Below, piece after piece: positions 61,833 to 64,000 of a stretch of 64,000 nucleotides of DNA; the stretch's first letter is position 1; each line of letters opens with the position of its first letter. Source of the DNA: Thiohalomonas sp041685045. GTDB taxonomy: Bacteria; Pseudomonadota; Gammaproteobacteria; Thiohalomonadales; Thiohalomonadaceae. The position numbers and the translations under genes are program-made. The DNA lies in the NCBI GenBank assembly GCA_041685045.1, contig JAWLGP010000013.1, forward strand, positions 65,734 through 129,733. Reading direction: 5' to 3'. A model generated the notes under the pieces. It was not told where the DNA came from and searched no databases. It saw only the letters and a list, made by a program, of their open reading frames with translations.

Positions 61833-63842
61833 ATGGGCAGCCAGCGCTTTTTCGCCTTCGCTTTCGTGTCTTTTCTCTCCGCAATGCCGTGGATTACGGA
61901 AGAGATACTTTTTTGGAACATCGGCAGAGACGTTCTTGGCCGAGCCGACTCAGTTACGTTAACTTTGCTGATTTGGAGTATCCTTGCAGCATCGTTCAAC
62001 CTATTCGCGCGATACTCTTTCGTTTTTCTATTAGTGCCAGTAGCTGCAACCTTGTTCACGTATACAAGCTACAAATATTACTTGTTTTATGAGGGCTTTA
62101 TCTCCCACGCTCAGCTTGCGCTTTTGCCCGATCTGCTCGCATCAGTAGAGCACTTACCGCTAATCCCCTTTGCAATTTTAGTTACTATCGGAGCTTTCAT
62201 AACCGCGGCCGGCTGGACCATTTACCGACGCCACGAACCGTTACACAAAGAACTATCTTATACAAGGCGGTGGATGCCGCCCCTGTTCGCTGCGTCAGTC
62301 GCAGCCGCTATATTCGTTATTCATCAATCGAAAATCAGTATGCCGAGGGAAAACGCATTCCCTAGAAACCTGGCTTATGACTACAGCCTAGAAAGTCCGG
62401 CGATGTTCTTTTTCCGATCCTTGCCAATCGTCCAATATTTTTCTTCTGACAAAGCATCATTGCGGGCCCGAGCAAACCTTTCGATTCTTGCCGCAGCCAT
62501 CAGAAAAGGAAAGACGGTCAAGCTTCCAGACGAATATCTGTATACGAACTTCGATGACTTAATCCCCCCTTACAGCGGGCATATACATGCGAAGCAGGAG
62601 CTCGACCCTTTTCTGTTTCTGCCCGAACAAAAAAACAATCAACCTGCAGAAATGGGTGATCAAAACGTTATATTGGTCGTCATGGAGAGTCTCCGCGCCT
62701 ATGACACATCTCTTTTTGGAAACGAGCATAGCTTGACTCCTAATCTTGACGACATCGCAGCGCAATCACTATCTGCCAGCACCTTTTACTCCACCGGCCG
62801 ACACACCATAAAGTCGGAGCAAGCTATTTTATGCAGTGCCTTGGACTCGACTGGGGGAGCACCGTATTCTACGGCAAGGGGTGCGTTTAAGGGAGAATGC
62901 TTACCAAGAATTCTTTCGAAGCATGGGTATGAAACGTATTGGTTTCATGGAAACACAAAAACGTTTTACAACAGAACCGCATTTCATCCAAGCATTGGCT
63001 TCGAGCATCTTTATGGAAAAGAGGAGTTTGTTCGCGACGGTTATGACGAGCAGCGAGATGTGGGCTGGGGCGTACCAGATACGGTGCTGTTTGAACAAGC
63101 ACTCGAGAAACTAAAAAAGGTTAAGCAACCTTTTTTTGCGGAAATTCTAACATTAACGAACCATTATCCTTTTAACTGGAATTATCCCGAGCTCAACAAC
63201 ACACGCTATCCCGACAACGAAGATGACGACACACACGCGACTGAATTCAAAAAAAACCACAAGAAAGGAATTCGTTATGCTGACTACGCAATAGGACAAT
63301 TCTGGTCTCTGTTCAAGTCATCCAAATTAGCAAACAACACCATATTATTAATTACAGCGGACCATGGCATTTCAGGCTATTTCGGGAGACCGCGATCAGC
63401 TTTCGAAAAACATGAAATCTTATTCAGAGTTCCGCTAATTGTTGCGCATCCATCCGTGAAACCTGCATCAGTATCCGAACCACTGAGCCACCTCGATATT
63501 GCACCAACAATCTTATCTCTCCTCGAAATCGAAAGCCCGGTATCGTTTATGGGCCGACCTTTCCTAGGCATTGACGCAACGATGGCCACGCGCCCCATCT
63601 TTACAATGGATCTCGCTCACTTTGGGTTCCGATACGGCACTATGTACTGCCTACCCTTTGAAGATACGTGCAGTTCACAAAACGGGCGCTGCGTACGTCT
63701 GTCCGATCATTTCTGTTCATATCAGAATGAGAGGGATCTTACTGCTTTTAGGCAGGCAGCCAATTTGCTGAATTACCTTAACCTCGCGTGGGAAACGGGT
63801 TATGTTCGGCCGGTTAATCAGCACAACGGTGTAGAACAATGA
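61833..63842 (+). CDS. LTA-synthase-like sulfatase-fold membrane transferase, low GC
   Basis: 669 residues. Five hydrophobic segments within the first about 165 residues, then an extracytoplasmic alkaline-phosphatase-superfamily domain (about 270-650). Metal and catalytic residues: VILVVMESLRAYD (Glu 285), the probable Thr nucleophile in STGRHTIKSEQAI (about 325), and LLITADHGISGYFGRP. Such enzymes transfer phosphoglycerol or phosphoethanolamine onto envelope glycans or lipid A. Codon use and base composition are clearly AT-richer than in all neighbours, suggesting recent transfer. No strong ribosome site is seen. The specific donor and acceptor are unknown. Confidence 0.85.
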   Translation: MGSQRFFAFAFVSFLSAMPWITEEILFWNIGRDVLGRADSVTLTLLIWSILAASFNLFARYSFVFLLVPVAATLFTYTSYKYYLFYEGFISHAQLALLPDLLASVEHLPLIPFAILVTIGAFITAAGWTIYRRHEPLHKELSYTRRWMPPLFAASVAAAIFVIHQSKISMPRENAFPRNLAYDYSLESPAMFFFRSLPIVQYFSSDKASLRARANLSILAAAIRKGKTVKLPDEYLYTNFDDLIPPYSGHIHAKQELDPFLFLPEQKNNQPAEMGDQNVILVVMESLRAYDTSLFGNEHSLTPNLDDIAAQSLSASTFYSTGRHTIKSEQAILCSALDSTGGAPYSTARGAFKGECLPRILSKHGYETYWFHGNTKTFYNRTAFHPSIGFEHLYGKEEFVRDGYDEQRDVGWGVPDTVLFEQALEKLKKVKQPFFAEILTLTNHYPFNWNYPELNNTRYPDNEDDDTHATEFKKNHKKGIRYADYAIGQFWSLFKSSKLANNTILLITADHGISGYFGRPRSAFEKHEILFRVPLIVAHPSVKPASVSEPLSHLDIAPTILSLLEIESPVSFMGRPFLGIDATMATRPIFTMDLAHFGFRYGTMYCLPFEDTCSSQNGRCVRLSDHFCSYQNERDLTAFRQAANLLNYLNLAWETGYVRPVNQHNGVEQ

Positions 63843-64000
63843 ACCAAACCTCAAAGAACCTGTATTTCATTGATGTCTTTATAAAACAGCAACCCAGTAC
63901 TTAAGGGCCTTGGCCAAAAATAATTGTCCCAATCAAGCTTACGCCGGCGGCTGCGGTGCGACCGTGATGAACCACGAGCCGAGCGACGAGTCACGTAGCA
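63843..64000. other. Right edge, no feature recognised
   Basis: The AT-rich composition continues to about 63930, then becomes GC-rich again. No gene, repeat or RNA is recognisable in the last 158 bases. Confidence 0.5.

Overview
The window looks like a GC-rich gammaproteobacterial chromosome segment from a sulfur- and hydrogen-oxidising lithotroph. Evidence for this is a rhd-tusA-dsrE2 sulfur-relay cluster, soxYZ, an Isp-type [NiFe] hydrogenase arranged as in purple sulfur bacteria (hynS-isp1-isp2-hynL), and the glyA-nrdR-ribD-ribE-ribB-ribH-nusB-thiL-pgpA order common in gammaproteobacteria. A Chromatiales/Sedimenticola-like host is an inference. I saw no rRNA, tRNA or CRISPR array.

Layout: 1-7.5 kb is the housekeeping riboflavin/NusB/thiamine block, all on the minus strand, with a ribB whose GTP-cyclohydrolase half is degenerate. 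7.9-12.1 kb holds a secreted protein of unknown function, a FadL-type porin and the dsrE2/tusA/rhodanese relay. 12.2-19 kb holds a BepA-like protease, a decayed reading frame, soxYZ, a scaffold gap (10 N) in suspicious sequence, a DASS-type anion transporter with RCK_C domains, and NhaD. 19.3-24.9 kb is an operon of a J-domain protein, an M48 lipoprotein protease and Uup, followed by an SRAP protein and an EF-hand protein. 25-28.3 kb is a two-component pair: a kinase with a haem-binding sensor domain and an HD-GYP regulator.

28.7-44.3 kb is an energy block: NAD salvage genes, a group 3b NADP-linked [NiFe] hydrogenase operon with its protease (minus strand), and, diverging from it, a complete nine-gene V/A-type ATPase operon. 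44.2-51.3 kb carries a small unknown gene and a three-gene signalling operon: a TRAP-DctP/LivK-like fusion binding protein, a large hybrid kinase and an HD-GYP regulator. 51.9-61.7 kb is the membrane-bound hydrogenase system: hynS-isp1-isp2-hynL-hupE, a HupH-like factor and maturation protease, and hypC-hypA-hypB-hypD. hypE and hypF are absent from the window. After hypD the base composition drops visibly and a single LTA-synthase-like sulfatase-fold gene follows, probably an acquired segment.

The window also carries six copies of a long palindromic element (arms about 15-26 bp around a conserved core of about 50 bp), one of them inside the ATPase operon between atpA and atpB. A second hairpin family is present as a four-unit tandem array of about 86 bp units. 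These repeats produce many spurious reading frames. The most distinctive coding observation is the DctP/LivK fusion sensor operon at 44.7-51.3 kb.
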